Shown here piece after piece: positions 24,835 through 36,005 of a DNA stretch of 64,000 nt; the stretch's first letter is position 1; each line of letters opens with the position of its first letter. The DNA comes from Candidatus Gastranaerophilales bacterium (lineage in GTDB: Bacteria; Cyanobacteriota; Vampirovibrionia; Gastranaerophilales; Gastranaerophilaceae), in the NCBI GenBank assembly GCA_944325545.1, contig CALVAM010000007.1, positions 1 to 64,000 of the forward strand. Reading direction: 5' to 3'. A program made the translations under genes and the position numbers. The notes under the pieces were generated by a model. The model did not search any database and was not told where the DNA came from. It saw only the letters and a list, made by a program, of their open reading frames with translations.

Positions 24835-27800
24835 ATGTCGACAGAATATGCAAAAAGAGTAACGCCAATGGGTATTCCTAATACACGTTTGGACGATTTA
24901 CCAGATTTAATTGACGTGCAAAAAAAATCATTTGAATGGTTTTTAAAAGAGGGGCTAAAAGAAGAATTATTAGCATTTTCTCCTGTAAAAGATTATACAG
25001 GTAGATTAGAATTGCACTTCTTACCAAATTACACATTTGATAACGCAAAATATACTGTAGAAGAAGCTAGAATTCATGATACAACTTATGCAAAACAGCT
25101 TCGAGTGATGGTTAGATTAGTAAACCGTGACAGTGGTGAAATCAAAGAACAAGAAGTTTACATTGGTGATATTCCTACAATGACAGATAAGGGTACATTT
25201 ATTGTAAACGGTGCAGAACGTGTAATTGTATCACAAATTGTACGTTCACCTGGTGTATATTTCAAAAGAGAAATTTCTCCAACAGGTAAGAGATTATACA
25301 ATGCGACTATGATTCCTAACAGAGGAGCTTGGTTAAAAATAGAAACAGATTCTAACGATATTATCCACGTTAAGATTGATAAGAATAGAAAAATCTTAGC
25401 AACAACTTTATTAAAAGCAATGGGTATTACAGTTTCTGAAATGGAATCTTTATTTACACACTTTGAATTCTTGAAAAAGACATTAGATAAAGATACAACA
25501 GAAACAACGGATGATGCTTTAATTGATTTATATAAAAAATTAAGACCTGGAGATCCTGCTTCTGCTCAAGGTGGACGCCAAATTTTAGAATCAAGATTCT
25601 TTGATGATAAAAAATATGATATTGGTCGTGTAGGTCGTTATAAATTAAACAAAAAATTAAACTTAAATATTTCTAAAAATCAAAGAACATTAACAGTTCA
25701 AGATATTGTTGCTTCAATTGAATATTTAATTAATTTAACATATGATGAAGGTTCATTAGATGATATTGACCACTTAGGAAACAGAAGAATTCGTTCAGTT
25801 GGTGAATTGTTACAAAATCAATTCAGGGTTGGTTTATCAAGAATTGAAAGAATCGTAAAAGAAAGAATGACTCTTCAAGATTCTGAAACATTGACTCCAT
25901 TGAATTTATTGAACACGAAGCCATTAGTAGCTTCATTAAAAGAATTCTTTGGTTCATCACAATTATCTCAGTTCATGGATCAAATTAATCCATTGGCTGA
26001 ATTAACACATAAAAGACGTATTTCAGCATTAGGACCTGGTGGTTTACAAAGAGAAAGAGCTGGATTTGCTGTACGTGATATTCACCCTTCTCACTATGGC
26101 CGTATTTGTCCGATTGAAACACCAGAAGGTCCTAACGCAGGTTTGATTGGTTCATTAGCTACTCACGCTAGAGTTAATGAATATGGATTCATTGAGTCAC
26201 CATTCTTTGTTGTAAAAGATGGAAAAGTAACTGATGAAGTTGTTTATATGACAGCAGATGAAGATGAAAATTATCGTTGTGCTCCAGCTGACGTACAATT
26301 AAATCCAGATAATACATTTAAAGCAGCTCAAATTCCTGTAAGATATAAATCAGAATTTATCATGAGTGATTCTTCAAAAGTTGACTATATGGGGGTTTGT
26401 CCTATCCAAATTATTTCAGTTGCAACATCAATGATTCCATTTATTGAACACGATGATGCTAACCGTGCATTGATGGGATCTAACATGCAACGTCAATCAG
26501 TACCTCTTTTAATTACAGAAAGACCTGTAGTAGGAACTGGTATGGAAAGAAGAGTTGCAAAAGACTCTGGAATGGTTGTATGTGCTAAAGTTGATGGTGT
26601 TGTTGAAAGAGTAGTTGGTGAAGAAATTATTATTAGAGATGTTAATGGTAAGCAACATTTACATACATTAATGAAGTATGTACGTTCTAACCAAGATACT
26701 TGTATAAATCAAAAACCAATTGTTAATGAAGGTGATAAAGTTCAAGCAGGTGATGTTATTGCAGATGGTGCATCAACAAGTTGCGGAGAGTTATCAATTG
26801 GTAAAAATATATTAGTAGCATATATGCCTTGGGAAGGTTATAATTTCGAGGATGCTATTTTATTATCAGAAAGATGTGTTCATGATGATATCTTTACTTC
26901 AGTTCACATTGAAAAATTAGAAATAGATGCAAGACAAACAAAACTTGGACCAGAAGAAATTACTCGTGAAATCCCAAATGTCTCTGAAGAAGCTTTGAGA
27001 CATTTAGATGAACGTGGTATTGTTCGTATCGGTGCAAGAGTTTATGCAGATGACATATTAGTTGGTAAAGTTACTCCAAAGGGTGAAAGTGAACATCCGC
27101 CTGAAGAAAAACTTTTAAGAGCAATCTTTGCTGAAAAGGCAAGAGATGTTAAAGATAATTCATTAAGAGTTCCACACGGAGAAGGTGGTAGAGTTCTTGA
27201 TGTAAAAGTGTTTGACAGAGAAAAAGGTGATGAATTACCACCAGGAGCAAATACTGTAATTCGAGTTTATATAGCTCAAAAACGTAAAGTTTCTGTAGGT
27301 GATAAATTATCAGGTCGTCACGGAAACAAAGGTATCGTATCTAGAATTCTTCCTAAAGAAGATATGCCATTCTTACCAGATGGTACTCCGGTCGATATAG
27401 TATTAAATCCACTTGGTGTTCCTTCTCGTATGAACGTTGGTCAAACTTATGAATGTTTACTTGGTTTGGCTGCATATTTGACTAAAGAACATTACGAGGC
27501 TCCTTCTTTTGATGAAAGATATGGTGACAATCAATCAGAAATTGCAACTAAAGCTGAATTATTAAGAGGTATAAAAGAATCTGGTTGTGATTGGGTAAGA
27601 GAAGATGGTAAAGTTTACTTAATCGATGGTAGAACCGGGGAACCATTTGATGAACCAATCGCTGTTGGTCTTTCATATATCTTGAAATTAGTTCACTTAG
27701 TAGATGATAAGATTCACGCACGTTCAACAGGTCCTTACTCATTAGTAACACAACAACCACTAGGAGGTAAGGCTCAGTTTGGTGGTCAAAGATTTGGAGA

Positions 27801-28149
27801 AATGGAAGTTTGGGCACTTGAAGCTTATGGTGCAGCATACACACTTCAAGAAATGTTGACTATTAAGTCAGATGATGTTAATGGACGTAACAGAGCTTAT
27901 GAAGCTATTGTTAAAGGTGATAACATTCCAAGACCAGGAATTCCTGAGTCATTTAAGGTACTTGTAAGAGAATTGCAAAGTATCGGTTTAGATATTACTG
28001 TAGCTAAGAAAAACGGTATGGAAGTTGATTTAATGTCTGATATGGATGATTTGCGAAAAGCAGCTCCAAAAAGAACTTTATCAGATATAGATTCAGAGTT
28101 ATTAAATATTAATTTCTTTGATACTTCAACAACGTTAGGCGAAATATAA
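24835..28149 (+). CDS. rpoB: RNA polymerase beta subunit
   Basis: RpoB forms the catalytic core of RNA polymerase with beta-prime. The 1104-residue protein is full length and of the shorter cyanobacterial/Gram-positive type. Clear motifs are [31 protein letters not shown] and [11 protein letters not shown] (rifampicin region), [33 protein letters not shown], and [31 protein letters not shown] and [20 protein letters not shown] complete the active-site side. The rifampicin region looks wild type ([14 protein letters not shown] and H positions kept). A GAGGTGA ribosome site precedes the ATG. rpoC1 follows after 12 bp. Confidence 0.99.
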   Translation: MSTEYAKRVTPMGIPNTRLDDLPDLIDVQKKSFEWFLKEGLKEELLAFSPVKDYTGRLELHFLPNYTFDNAKYTVEEARIHDTTYAKQLRVMVRLVNRDSGEIKEQEVYIGDIPTMTDKGTFIVNGAERVIVSQIVRSPGVYFKREISPTGKRLYNATMIPNRGAWLKIETDSNDIIHVKIDKNRKILATTLLKAMGITVSEMESLFTHFEFLKKTLDKDTTETTDDALIDLYKKLRPGDPASAQGGRQILESRFFDDKKYDIGRVGRYKLNKKLNLNISKNQRTLTVQDIVASIEYLINLTYDEGSLDDIDHLGNRRIRSVGELLQNQFRVGLSRIERIVKERMTLQDSETLTPLNLLNTKPLVASLKEFFGSSQLSQFMDQINPLAELTHKRRISALGPGGLQRERAGFAVRDIHPSHYGRICPIETPEGPNAGLIGSLATHARVNEYGFIESPFFVVKDGKVTDEVVYMTADEDENYRCAPADVQLNPDNTFKAAQIPVRYKSEFIMSDSSKVDYMGVCPIQIISVATSMIPFIEHDDANRALMGSNMQRQSVPLLITERPVVGTGMERRVAKDSGMVVCAKVDGVVERVVGEEIIIRDVNGKQHLHTLMKYVRSNQDTCINQKPIVNEGDKVQAGDVIADGASTSCGELSIGKNILVAYMPWEGYNFEDAILLSERCVHDDIFTSVHIEKLEIDARQTKLGPEEITREIPNVSEEALRHLDERGIVRIGARVYADDILVGKVTPKGESEHPPEEKLLRAIFAEKARDVKDNSLRVPHGEGGRVLDVKVFDREKGDELPPGANTVIRVYIAQKRKVSVGDKLSGRHGNKGIVSRILPKEDMPFLPDGTPVDIVLNPLGVPSRMNVGQTYECLLGLAAYLTKEHYEAPSFDERYGDNQSEIATKAELLRGIKESGCDWVREDGKVYLIDGRTGEPFDEPIAVGLSYILKLVHLVDDKIHARSTGPYSLVTQQPLGGKAQFGGQRFGEMEVWALEAYGAAYTLQEMLTIKSDDVNGRNRAYEAIVKGDNIPRPGIPESFKVLVRELQSIGLDITVAKKNGMEVDLMSDMDDLRKAAPKRTLSDIDSELLNINFFDTSTTLGEI

Positions 28150-28161
28150 GGAGATAGGAAA

Positions 28162-29871
28162 TTGTCTACAAGTATTGATTATTTTGATTATATACGTATA
28201 AGTATCGCTTCACCAGAGAGAATATTGAAGTGGTCTTATGGAGAGGTTACAAAACCTGAAACTATAAACTATAGAACTTTAAAACCAGAAAGAGATGGTC
28301 TTTTCTGTGAAAGAATTTTTGGACCAACTAAGGACTGGGAATGTTATTGTGGAAAATATAAAAGAGTTCGTCATAAAGGTATTATTTGTGAACGTTGTGG
28401 CGTAGAAGTTACAGATTCAAAAGTTAGACGTCATAGAATGGGACATATTAAATTAGCAGCTCCTGTTTCTCACATATGGTTCCTTAAAGGTATTCCTTCT
28501 TATTTAGGTTTGCTTTTAGATATGACGTTAAAAGATTTAGAACAAGTTATATATTTTAATAATTATGTTGTTTTAGATCCTGCTGATAGCCCATTCAAAA
28601 AATTACAACTTTTAACTGAAGAAGAGTATGAAGATTTTATCATGGAAAATGAAGAATCAAAGCTAGAAGTTGGAATTGGTGCAGAAGCTATTAAAAAACT
28701 TTTAAGTGAAATAAATGTAAAAGAATTAGCAGAAGAAATAAGATCTGAATTAGCAAGGCATGTTACTTCAGTGCAAAGAAAAGGTAAGCTAATCAAGAGA
28801 TTAAGATTATTAGATTCTTTAATTTCATCTGAAACTGATCCTACTTGGATGGTAATGGATGTGTTACCAGTAACTCCACCTGATTTAAGACCAATGGTTC
28901 AATTAGATGGTGGAAGATTTGCTACTTCTGACTTAAATGATTTATATAGACGTGTAATCAATAGAAACAACCGTCTACAAAGATTATTAGAAATGGGTGC
29001 TCCAGAAATTATTGTAAGAAATGAAAAACGTATGTTACAAGAAGCTGTTGATGCTCTTATTGATAACGGTAGAAGAGGCAGAACTGTTGTTGGACCAAAT
29101 AATAGAGCATTAAAATCTCTATCTAATATTATTGAAGGTAAACAAGGGCGTTTCCGTCAAAACTTATTAGGTAAACGTGTTGATTATTCCGGTCGTTCAG
29201 TTATTGTAGTTGGTCCTACATTGAAATTAAATCAATGTGGCTTGCCAAAGGAAATGGCTATTGAATTATTCAAACCATTTGTTGTTAATAAATTAATTGA
29301 AAGAGGATTTGTTCAAAATATCAAGTCTGCTAAGAAAATGATTGAAAGATCAGATGCAAGAGTTTGGGATATTTTAGAAGAAATTATTGATGGTCATCCG
29401 GTTATGTTAAACCGTGCACCAACCCTTCACAGATTAGGTATTCAAGCATTCGAACCAAAATTGGTAGAAGGTCGTGCAATTCAATTACATCCGTTAGTAT
29501 GTACAGCGTTTAATGCTGACTTTGACGGTGACCAAATGGCTGTTCACGTTCCGCTTTCAATTGAGGCTCAAACAGAAGCAAGAATGCTTATGTTAGCAAC
29601 TAATAATATATTAGCTCCAGCGAATGGAAAACCTATTATCACACCTTCTCAAGATATGGTTTTAGGTATGTATTATTTAACTATTATGAAGGATCCGGAA
29701 CAAGATGTTCAAGGATATTTCTATAGTTTCCAAGATGCTATATCAGCATTAGAAGCTAAGGTGATAACTCTTCATGACAAAATTGTTGTTCGTGATGAAA
29801 AGGGTAAGAGAATAGAAACTACTGTTGGTAGAATAATATTTAATGAAGCTGTTAGAAAAGCATTAGCTTAG
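28162..29871 (+). CDS. rpoC1: RNA polymerase gamma subunit (N-terminal beta-prime)
   Basis: This is the N-terminal half of beta-prime. It starts at TTG 28162, with the AAGGAG ribosome site placed over the rpoB stop. The zinc-binding Cys set (CYCGKYKR ... CERCGVEV) is near residues 62-83. The catalytic [15 protein letters not shown], whose three Asp residues hold Mg, is near residue 455. [16 protein letters not shown] and [15 protein letters not shown] precede it. It ends at residue 569 after [15 protein letters not shown]. The beta-prime chain continues as rpoC2 after 32 bp. This split is the cyanobacterial arrangement. Confidence 0.98.
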   Translation: MSTSIDYFDYIRISIASPERILKWSYGEVTKPETINYRTLKPERDGLFCERIFGPTKDWECYCGKYKRVRHKGIICERCGVEVTDSKVRRHRMGHIKLAAPVSHIWFLKGIPSYLGLLLDMTLKDLEQVIYFNNYVVLDPADSPFKKLQLLTEEEYEDFIMENEESKLEVGIGAEAIKKLLSEINVKELAEEIRSELARHVTSVQRKGKLIKRLRLLDSLISSETDPTWMVMDVLPVTPPDLRPMVQLDGGRFATSDLNDLYRRVINRNNRLQRLLEMGAPEIIVRNEKRMLQEAVDALIDNGRRGRTVVGPNNRALKSLSNIIEGKQGRFRQNLLGKRVDYSGRSVIVVGPTLKLNQCGLPKEMAIELFKPFVVNKLIERGFVQNIKSAKKMIERSDARVWDILEEIIDGHPVMLNRAPTLHRLGIQAFEPKLVEGRAIQLHPLVCTAFNADFDGDQMAVHVPLSIEAQTEARMLMLATNNILAPANGKPIITPSQDMVLGMYYLTIMKDPEQDVQGYFYSFQDAISALEAKVITLHDKIVVRDEKGKRIETTVGRIIFNEAVRKALA

Positions 29872-29903
29872 AAATTAAAAGGAATAATTGAGGAAAATAT
29901 AAT

Positions 29904-32900
29904 ATGGAAAATACTTATACACACAAAACTCATACTCCTGATTTCATAAACAAACAAATGGATAAAAAGGGGTTGAATAAGTTATTAGCTCAAATGTATT
30001 TAGAGTATGGTGGTGCTAAAACTGCTGAATTAGCAAATACATTGAAGAATTTAGGATATAAATATGCAACAAAATCTGGTGTTACTATTTCAATAGCAGA
30101 TTTGTCTGTTCCAGAATCAAAGAAAGATTTGTTAAAAGAGGCTGAAGCTGAAATAGAAAAATCAACACACAGATATTTAAAAGGTGAAATTACAGAAGTT
30201 GAAAGATATACAAAGGTTATTGATACTTGGTCTGAAACTACTGCTAAATTAACAGAACAAGTTGTTGAAAATTTTGATAAATTAAATCCAGTTTATATGA
30301 TGGCGTTCTCTGGTGCGAGAGGTAATTTGTCACAGGTTTCTCAATTAGTAGGTATGAGAGGTTTGATGGCTGACGCACAAGGACAGATCATCGACTTACC
30401 GATAACATCAAACTTTAAAGAAGGCTTATCTGTAACTGAATATATCATTTCTTCATATGGTGCTCGTAAAGGTCTTGTTGATACTGCGTTAAAAACTGCT
30501 GACTCTGGATATTTAACTAGACGTTTAGTGGATGTTGCTCAAGATGTTATTATTAGAGCTGAAGATTGTGGTGGGGATAAATATATTAATATGAAGTCTA
30601 TTTGTGATGGCGATAATGTTATTGTTCCATTAATAGACAGATTATTAGGTAGAACTGTTGCTCAAGATATTTTTGATGAAGACGGTAAAACTTTATTAGT
30701 AGCTAAAAATACTACTTTGGACAGAAAAGATATTAAGAAGATTTCTCATTTAAATTTACAAGAATTAAAAGTAAGATCAGGTTTAACTTGTTCTTTAGAA
30801 TATGGTGTTTGTCAAAAATGTTATGGATGGGCTTTAACAACTCAAAAACTGGTTGATGTAGGTGAAGCAATAGGTATTATTGCAGCTCAATCAATTGGTG
30901 AACCTGGTACACAGCTTACAATGAGAACATTCCACACTGGGGGGGCTGTTGGTGTAAAAGAAGCTACTAAAGAAATTCACGCATCAGAAGCTGGTATTGT
31001 TGATTCTAAAATTAAAACAAGAGAATTAAGGACTCGTCACGGGGATGTTGTAAAAGTTTCTATTTATGAAGCTGATATAGAAGTAAAAGGTAAAAAATCT
31101 ATTAAGTATCATATTCCAGCAGGAGCAGTTGTATTCTTTGAAAATGGAATGGAAGTTGATAAAAACTTTAAGTTGGCTGAATATAAACCAAATTCAAATG
31201 ATGCAAGTCGTTTGACAGAGAAAGCAACAAAAGATATTAATGCTGATATGTCTGGCGAAGTTTTATTTGAAGACTTTATTGCAGATGAAAAGAAAGACAG
31301 ACAAGGTAACATTTCTAGAACTGCCAATAAAAATGGTATAGTTTGGATTATTGGTGGAGATGTTTATAATTTACCGGGTGGTTCAAAAGTTCTTGTTGCT
31401 GATGAACAAAAAGTAAAAGCAGGTGATAAGCTTGCAGAAACAATTATGATTTCAGAACACGGTGGTGAAGTTAGATACGCTGAAGATTTGGTTGTTGAAG
31501 AAATCAAATCAGGAAAAAATAAAATTAATAAAATTGTTCAAGGTAAGGAAATTACAATCGTTATTGCATCTTTAAATCCTGCAAATGCGAAATTTGAACA
31601 AACTAAAAAAGAACAATTATGGACAGTTGATAAAACAGGAGAAAGATTCATTGTTAAAGCTCCAATTGATACTACAGTTGAAAATGGTATGATTATTGCT
31701 GAGTTAATTGATGATGAATGTGCTGTTACATCTTCTGGTGAAATTAAATATTTAGATATAGAAGTAGACGATAATCAAATAGTAACAAAACCTGGTAATA
31801 TTGTATTTATTCCGGAAGAAGTTCATCAGATAAATAAAGACTCTTCTTTGAAAATGGTAGATAACGGAACTTTTGTAACTGCTGGAACTGAAATAGTAAA
31901 AGATATCTATTGTCATATTGATGGTATCGTTGAATTTAAAGAGTTTAATGATGTTGTCCATGAAGTAACAATTAGACCAGGAGAAGTACATACTTTATCT
32001 AGTGTTTCTGAATTAAAGGTTGAAGAAGGTACTGTTGTAGAAGAAGGTACTGTTATCGCAAAAGGTATTAAAGCAAAAGAAACTTCTATAGTTACTATTA
32101 TGGAAATGGATTTTGATGATTTAGATATTGATGATCTTGATGAAGATATTGATACTTCTTCATTAGATGAAGATTCAATAGAAGACAAACCTATTCAAAT
32201 TTTAGTTCGTCCTGTTCAACCTATGTTTATTGAACAAAAAGATGTTTCTATAAAATTTGAAACTACTGATGAATTAATTAATATTGTTCCTGTTACTCAA
32301 CTGCAATACAAGGATGGTGCAAGAGTAAGAAATTTAGATGGTGCAACTTTAACTAGAACTAGTTTAGTACTTCAAATGCAAGGTTATTTATCACATCTAA
32401 AAGGTTTGGTAGAACTTGATGCAAGTGGAGAATTAAAGATCGTTGTTCTAGAAACATTAATTGTTCGTCGTGAATTGGAAGGTAATTCAAAAATGAATAG
32501 CTCATTACAAACTGAGTTATTAGTTAATAACGGACAGGTAATTGAACCAAGAACACCAATCGCAAAAACAGAAGTATTAGCAATTAATGATGGTGTTGCA
32601 TCAATTAAAGGTGATGTTTCTGAATCAAGACGTTTATTATTAAATTGCAGTAACTTTGAAACGGTTATAAATACAAAATCAAAACCTACTGTAAAAAAAG
32701 GAAGCTTTATAAAAATTGATTCTGAATTAGCTAGTTCAGGAGAGTTGGCTACTGTTTCCGGTAAAATTATTGACGTTACTGATAAATCAGTAACTATTAG
32801 AAATGGTAGACCATATTTGATTAGTCCAGGTACAATGTTACAAGTTGAAGCAGGGGCTTTAGTATTACGCGGTGATATGCTTGCAACATTAGTTTTTGAA

Positions 32901-33758
32901 AGAGAAAAAACTGGTGATATCGTTCAAGGTCTTCCAAGAGTAGAAGAATTATTAGAAGCAAGAAAACCTAAAGACTGTGCTATTTTAGCAGAATATGATG
33001 GTGTTGCAGAAATCGAAATTGAGGATGATGTACCTAGATTATTCTTAGTAGCGGATGGTGGCAGTAGAACTGAAATTAAATTCGCTATTGATGCAAGTAT
33101 TGTTGTTCAAAATAAACAAAAAATTAAAAAAGGTCAACCTTTAACAAGCGGCCCGCTAAATCCTCATGATGTAATAAGATTATGCGGACCTGAAGAAGCT
33201 CAACAATATTTAGTAGACGAAGTTCAAAGAGTTTATCGCTCTCAAGGTGTTGAAATTGCGGATAAACATATTGAAATTATTGTTCGCCAAATGACTAAAA
33301 AAGTTAGAGTAATTGATTCTGGTGATACAAATTTACTACCAGGTGAATTAGTTGAAGTTCAAACTTTTGAAAATGAAAATAAAGCTGTAAGAGAGCACGA
33401 CGGACAAGAAGCAACATGCGAATACATGTTATTAGGTATAACAAAAGCTTCATTGAATACTGAAAGCTTTATCTCTGCAGCATCTTTCCAAGAAACAACA
33501 AGAATACTTACAGAAGCAGCTGTGGAAGGTAAGAAAGATCTATTAAGAGGTTTGAAAGAAAACGTAATTATAGGTCGTTTAATTCCTGCTGGTACTGGTT
33601 TCCATCACTTATCTTTTGCTAGTGAAGAAAGAGATAAAGAAGCTCAAAAACGTGCAGCTCAAAGAAATCAAGCAAGAAAACCTTCTGCTATTTTAGAAGA
33701 AATAGAAGGTATGTTTGGAACTCCTGATTTACTAGTTGGTGATGATAATAATAAATAG
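29904..33758 (+). CDS. rpoC2: RNA polymerase beta-prime subunit (C-terminal part)
   Basis: This 1284-residue protein is the C-terminal part of beta-prime. It includes the bridge and trigger helices: FSGARGNLSQVSQLVGMRGL, then GYLTRRLVDVAQDVIIR. The second zinc site has its Cys in RAEDCGG and CSLEYGVCQKCYG. GEAIGIIAAQSIGEPGTQLT and MRTFHTGG follow. Between about residues 380 and 930 lies the long sandwich-barrel (SBHM) insertion typical of cyanobacterial RpoC2. An acidic stretch (MDFDDLDIDDLDEDIDT, near 735) sits inside that insertion. The C-terminus has GLPRVEELLEARKPK and SFQETTRILTEAAVEGKKD. A strong terminator follows. Confidence 0.98.
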   Translation: MENTYTHKTHTPDFINKQMDKKGLNKLLAQMYLEYGGAKTAELANTLKNLGYKYATKSGVTISIADLSVPESKKDLLKEAEAEIEKSTHRYLKGEITEVERYTKVIDTWSETTAKLTEQVVENFDKLNPVYMMAFSGARGNLSQVSQLVGMRGLMADAQGQIIDLPITSNFKEGLSVTEYIISSYGARKGLVDTALKTADSGYLTRRLVDVAQDVIIRAEDCGGDKYINMKSICDGDNVIVPLIDRLLGRTVAQDIFDEDGKTLLVAKNTTLDRKDIKKISHLNLQELKVRSGLTCSLEYGVCQKCYGWALTTQKLVDVGEAIGIIAAQSIGEPGTQLTMRTFHTGGAVGVKEATKEIHASEAGIVDSKIKTRELRTRHGDVVKVSIYEADIEVKGKKSIKYHIPAGAVVFFENGMEVDKNFKLAEYKPNSNDASRLTEKATKDINADMSGEVLFEDFIADEKKDRQGNISRTANKNGIVWIIGGDVYNLPGGSKVLVADEQKVKAGDKLAETIMISEHGGEVRYAEDLVVEEIKSGKNKINKIVQGKEITIVIASLNPANAKFEQTKKEQLWTVDKTGERFIVKAPIDTTVENGMIIAELIDDECAVTSSGEIKYLDIEVDDNQIVTKPGNIVFIPEEVHQINKDSSLKMVDNGTFVTAGTEIVKDIYCHIDGIVEFKEFNDVVHEVTIRPGEVHTLSSVSELKVEEGTVVEEGTVIAKGIKAKETSIVTIMEMDFDDLDIDDLDEDIDTSSLDEDSIEDKPIQILVRPVQPMFIEQKDVSIKFETTDELINIVPVTQLQYKDGARVRNLDGATLTRTSLVLQMQGYLSHLKGLVELDASGELKIVVLETLIVRRELEGNSKMNSSLQTELLVNNGQVIEPRTPIAKTEVLAINDGVASIKGDVSESRRLLLNCSNFETVINTKSKPTVKKGSFIKIDSELASSGELATVSGKIIDVTDKSVTIRNGRPYLISPGTMLQVEAGALVLRGDMLATLVFEREKTGDIVQGLPRVEELLEARKPKDCAILAEYDGVAEIEIEDDVPRLFLVADGGSRTEIKFAIDASIVVQNKQKIKKGQPLTSGPLNPHDVIRLCGPEEAQQYLVDEVQRVYRSQGVEIADKHIEIIVRQMTKKVRVIDSGDTNLLPGELVEVQTFENENKAVREHDGQEATCEYMLLGITKASLNTESFISAASFQETTRILTEAAVEGKKDLLRGLKENVIIGRLIPAGTGFHHLSFASEERDKEAQKRAAQRNQARKPSAILEEIEGMFGTPDLLVGDDNNK

Positions 33759-33776
33759 TTAGATTATCTTATAATT

Positions 33777-33809
33777 AAAAGACGATGATTTTACATCATC
33801 GTCTTTTTT
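33777..33809 (+). terminator. Intrinsic terminator of the rpo operon
   Basis: AAAAGACGATGAT (33777-33789) pairs with ATCATCGTC (33795-33803) and the following T run, with a 5-nt loop. The tail has six T. It lies about 20 bp after the rpoC2 stop. Confidence 0.92.
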
Positions 33810-33836
33810 ATGTTAAAATCAAAAAGAGGTGATATT

Positions 33837-34589
33837 TTGACAATAAAAATAGCAATTACAGGGAAAAGTGGCAGTGGTAAAACTACACTTACAAAAGCTT
33901 TTTATAATGTAATACAAGAGATGTTTCCAAATAAATCAATACTTTTATTTGATAATGATTTATCTAGTGAATTAGCCCATTCTTTTGGTTTTGATATAAG
34001 AAATACTATTTATGGGATTAGAAGTGGTAAACATGAATATAAAACAGGTATTCCTCAAGGAATGACAAAACAAGAATATGTAGAATGGGCTTTGGAAGAT
34101 ATTTTAGTTTCTTTAAATGATAATACAGACATTATTGTATCGTGGCTTTCCGGATCTAAAGATTGTAGGTGTCCAATTACAGAGCAAATTAATAATTCTT
34201 GTCAAAAGCTAATAGATAGATACGATTTTGTTCTTTTTGACTGTGAGTTTGATTTAAAATATCTAAATCAGTTAGTAGATGTTGATGCTGATCTATCAAT
34301 TATTGTTTCTAATCCGACAATTGATTCTTTGCATTTAGCGAAAAGAATAAATGAATATTCTATGAAGTATGCTGTAGGTGGACAATTAGGAATTATTATT
34401 AATAAGGTCAATAATCAAGATTTAAGTTTTATAAATCAGCAACTTTCTGATTCAGATTTAGATATCTTAGGAACTGTTCCTTATGACAATAATTTAATTA
34501 CAGGTAATCTTGACAGAAAATCCTTGATTGTGGAGGATGCTGTCAGACAATTTTATTATCGATTGAATTTGCCTCAGGAGAATAAATGA
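33837..34589 (+). CDS. CooC/MinD-type P-loop ATPase
   Basis: This protein of about 250 residues has the deviant Walker A motif ITGKSGSGKTTL (about 7-18). It continues ILLFDNDLSSELAHSFGFD, close to the CooC family that loads nickel into CO dehydrogenase. FVLFDCEFDLKYLNQL supplies the Walker B-like segment, and ADLSIIVSNPTIDSLHLAKR and GIIINKVN follow. A Cys pair (CRCP, near residue 110) could bind metal. I start it at TTG 33837 after AGAGGTGAT; the in-frame ATG at 33810 lies in the terminator T run. folD overlaps its stop (ATGA). No CO dehydrogenase gene is in view, so its client is unknown. Confidence 0.8.
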   Translation: MTIKIAITGKSGSGKTTLTKAFYNVIQEMFPNKSILLFDNDLSSELAHSFGFDIRNTIYGIRSGKHEYKTGIPQGMTKQEYVEWALEDILVSLNDNTDIIVSWLSGSKDCRCPITEQINNSCQKLIDRYDFVLFDCEFDLKYLNQLVDVDADLSIIVSNPTIDSLHLAKRINEYSMKYAVGGQLGIIINKVNNQDLSFINQQLSDSDLDILGTVPYDNNLITGNLDRKSLIVEDAVRQFYYRLNLPQENK

Positions 34590-35410
34590 TGATATTAGAT
34601 GGGAAAAATGTTGCTTCTAAAATTTTAACGATGGTCAAAAATAAAGTTGACAGCTTAGATATTAAACCTCATTTGGTTGTTATTTTAGTAGGTAATAATT
34701 CTGCTAGTAAAATTTATGTGAATAATAAAAAACTTGCAGCAGAAAAAATAGGAATAAGGTCTTCTATTATAGAATTTCCAGATACTATATCAGAAGAAAC
34801 TCTTCTTGATAAAATTATTGAATTAAATAATAATCCGGAAGTAACAGGTATATTAGTTCAATTACCACTTCCTAAACATATTGATAAAAATAAAGTTGTT
34901 ATGACAATTTCACCTAAAAAAGATGTTGATGGTTTTACTCCTGAAAATGTTGGTAAACTCGTAATTGGACTTAAACCATACTTTTACCCTGCTACTCCAC
35001 AAGGTATATTGATGTTATTGGATGAATATTGTATTCCAATAAAAGGTGCTGATGTTGTCGTTATTGGTAGGTCAAATATCGTAGGAAAACCTATGGCCCA
35101 AATGTTTTTGAATAGAGATGCAACTGTGACATTGTGTCATTCTTATACTAAAAATTTAGATGAAAAAATAAAAACCGCTGATATCATCGTATCTGCGGTA
35201 GGTAAAAAGATTGTAAGATGTAAGATGGTTAATAAAAATTCTGTTATCATTGATGTTGGTATCTATAAAGATGTCAATGGTAAACTTACAGGTGATGTTG
35301 ATTTTAATATTGTTGAACCAACTGTTAAATATATTTCACCTGTCCCCGGTGGGGTTGGTCCTATGACTATTGCTTCGTTAATGTATAATGCTTCAATTAT
35401 ATATTCATAA
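34586..35410 (+). CDS. folD: Methylenetetrahydrofolate dehydrogenase/cyclohydrolase
   Basis: FolD interconverts methylene-, methenyl- and 10-formyl-tetrahydrofolate. The 274-residue protein has the catalytic Lys region ASKIYVNNKK (about 40-49), QLPLPKHIDKNKVV, SPKKDVDGFTPENVGKL, the dinucleotide-binding VVVIGRSNIVGKPMAQMFLN, and the C-terminal SPVPGGVGPMTIASLM. It overlaps the ATPase gene by 4 bp and so is translationally coupled to it. The gcv genes elsewhere in the window feed methylene-THF, the FolD substrate. Confidence 0.97.
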   Translation: MMILDGKNVASKILTMVKNKVDSLDIKPHLVVILVGNNSASKIYVNNKKLAAEKIGIRSSIIEFPDTISEETLLDKIIELNNNPEVTGILVQLPLPKHIDKNKVVMTISPKKDVDGFTPENVGKLVIGLKPYFYPATPQGILMLLDEYCIPIKGADVVVIGRSNIVGKPMAQMFLNRDATVTLCHSYTKNLDEKIKTADIIVSAVGKKIVRCKMVNKNSVIIDVGIYKDVNGKLTGDVDFNIVEPTVKYISPVPGGVGPMTIASLMYNASIIYS

Positions 35411-35426
35411 GACCTTTGTGTATTAA

Positions 35427-35858
35427 TTATGATTGTAATAAACCTGTGTCTTGAGCTGCAGTAGAAGTTGCTGTTTTTTCGGATTCTTGTTGAGCTCTTA
35501 ACTCTTCTAACATAGTATCATACATTGTCTTCATTGTATCATATTCAATATCTAAGTCTGCTAATTCTAATGATAATTCTTCATCATATTGTTTTACTTT
35601 CGCATGTGCATATGCATCAGCAATCATTTCATTTTGGTTATTTTCACTTACTCTAACACCACCAACATTTAATTCTTTAGTATTATCAATTGCTGAATCA
35701 AATGCACTTTGCCATTTTTCTTCATATTTAACTTGTTTTTGAAGCTTTTCACTATTTGCTTCATATTTTGCATTCCAAAATATAGATTGTTGAGTATAAT
35801 AATTAATGTCTGCGTTTGTGTTTAATAAATTTCCTAATAATGCTGCTGTATTTGCCAT
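35427..35858 (-). CDS. Helical protein of unknown function
   Basis: This 143-residue protein is mostly helical and acidic, with no signal peptide or membrane segment. The N-terminus is MANTAALLGNLLNTNADINY. The middle is a charged coil (EANSEKLQKQVKYEEKWQSA, VKQYDEELSLELADLDIEYD), and it ends in a Ser/Thr/Gln tail. The style recalls small exported or filament-forming helical proteins, but I recognise no family. An AAGGTG ribosome site and a shared upstream motif (35885-35904) precede it. Confidence 0.75.
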   Translation of the reverse strand: MANTAALLGNLLNTNADINYYTQQSIFWNAKYEANSEKLQKQVKYEEKWQSAFDSAIDNTKELNVGGVRVSENNQNEMIADAYAHAKVKQYDEELSLELADLDIEYDTMKTMYDTMLEELRAQQESEKTATSTAAQDTGLLQS

Positions 35859-35884
35859 TTTCTTACACCTTATGTTTTACATCT

Positions 35885-35904
35885 TACATATATATAAAGT
35901 GTAT
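35885..35904 (-). promoter_or_regulatory. Shared upstream motif, copy 2
   Basis: The minus strand reads ATACACTTTATATATATGTA, 26-46 nt before the ATG at 35858. It shares the core ACTTTATATAYA with the sites upstream of 3647 and 36209. Confidence 0.45.
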
Positions 35905-35953
35905 AAAAAATATGCAATTTCAACTTTATTTTTATTTGTTACAAAACTTAACA

Positions 35954-35985
35954 AAAGGATAAACGTAATTTATCGTTTATCCTTT
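35954..35985 (-). terminator. Terminator-like hairpin
   Basis: AAAGGATAAACG (35954-35965) and CGTTTATCCTTT (35974-35985) form a perfect 12-bp stem with an 8-nt loop. On the minus strand it follows the 36006 stop by about 20 nt and leads into TTTTGTTAAGTTTTG. Confidence 0.7.
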
Positions 35986-36005
35986 ATTCAGAACTATAAT
36001 AATAA

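Noticed and set aside
33810-33836. ATG start for the CooC-like ATPase
   Set aside because: The ATG follows directly on the T run of the rpo terminator and has no ribosome site; TTG 33837 has AGAGGTGAT.
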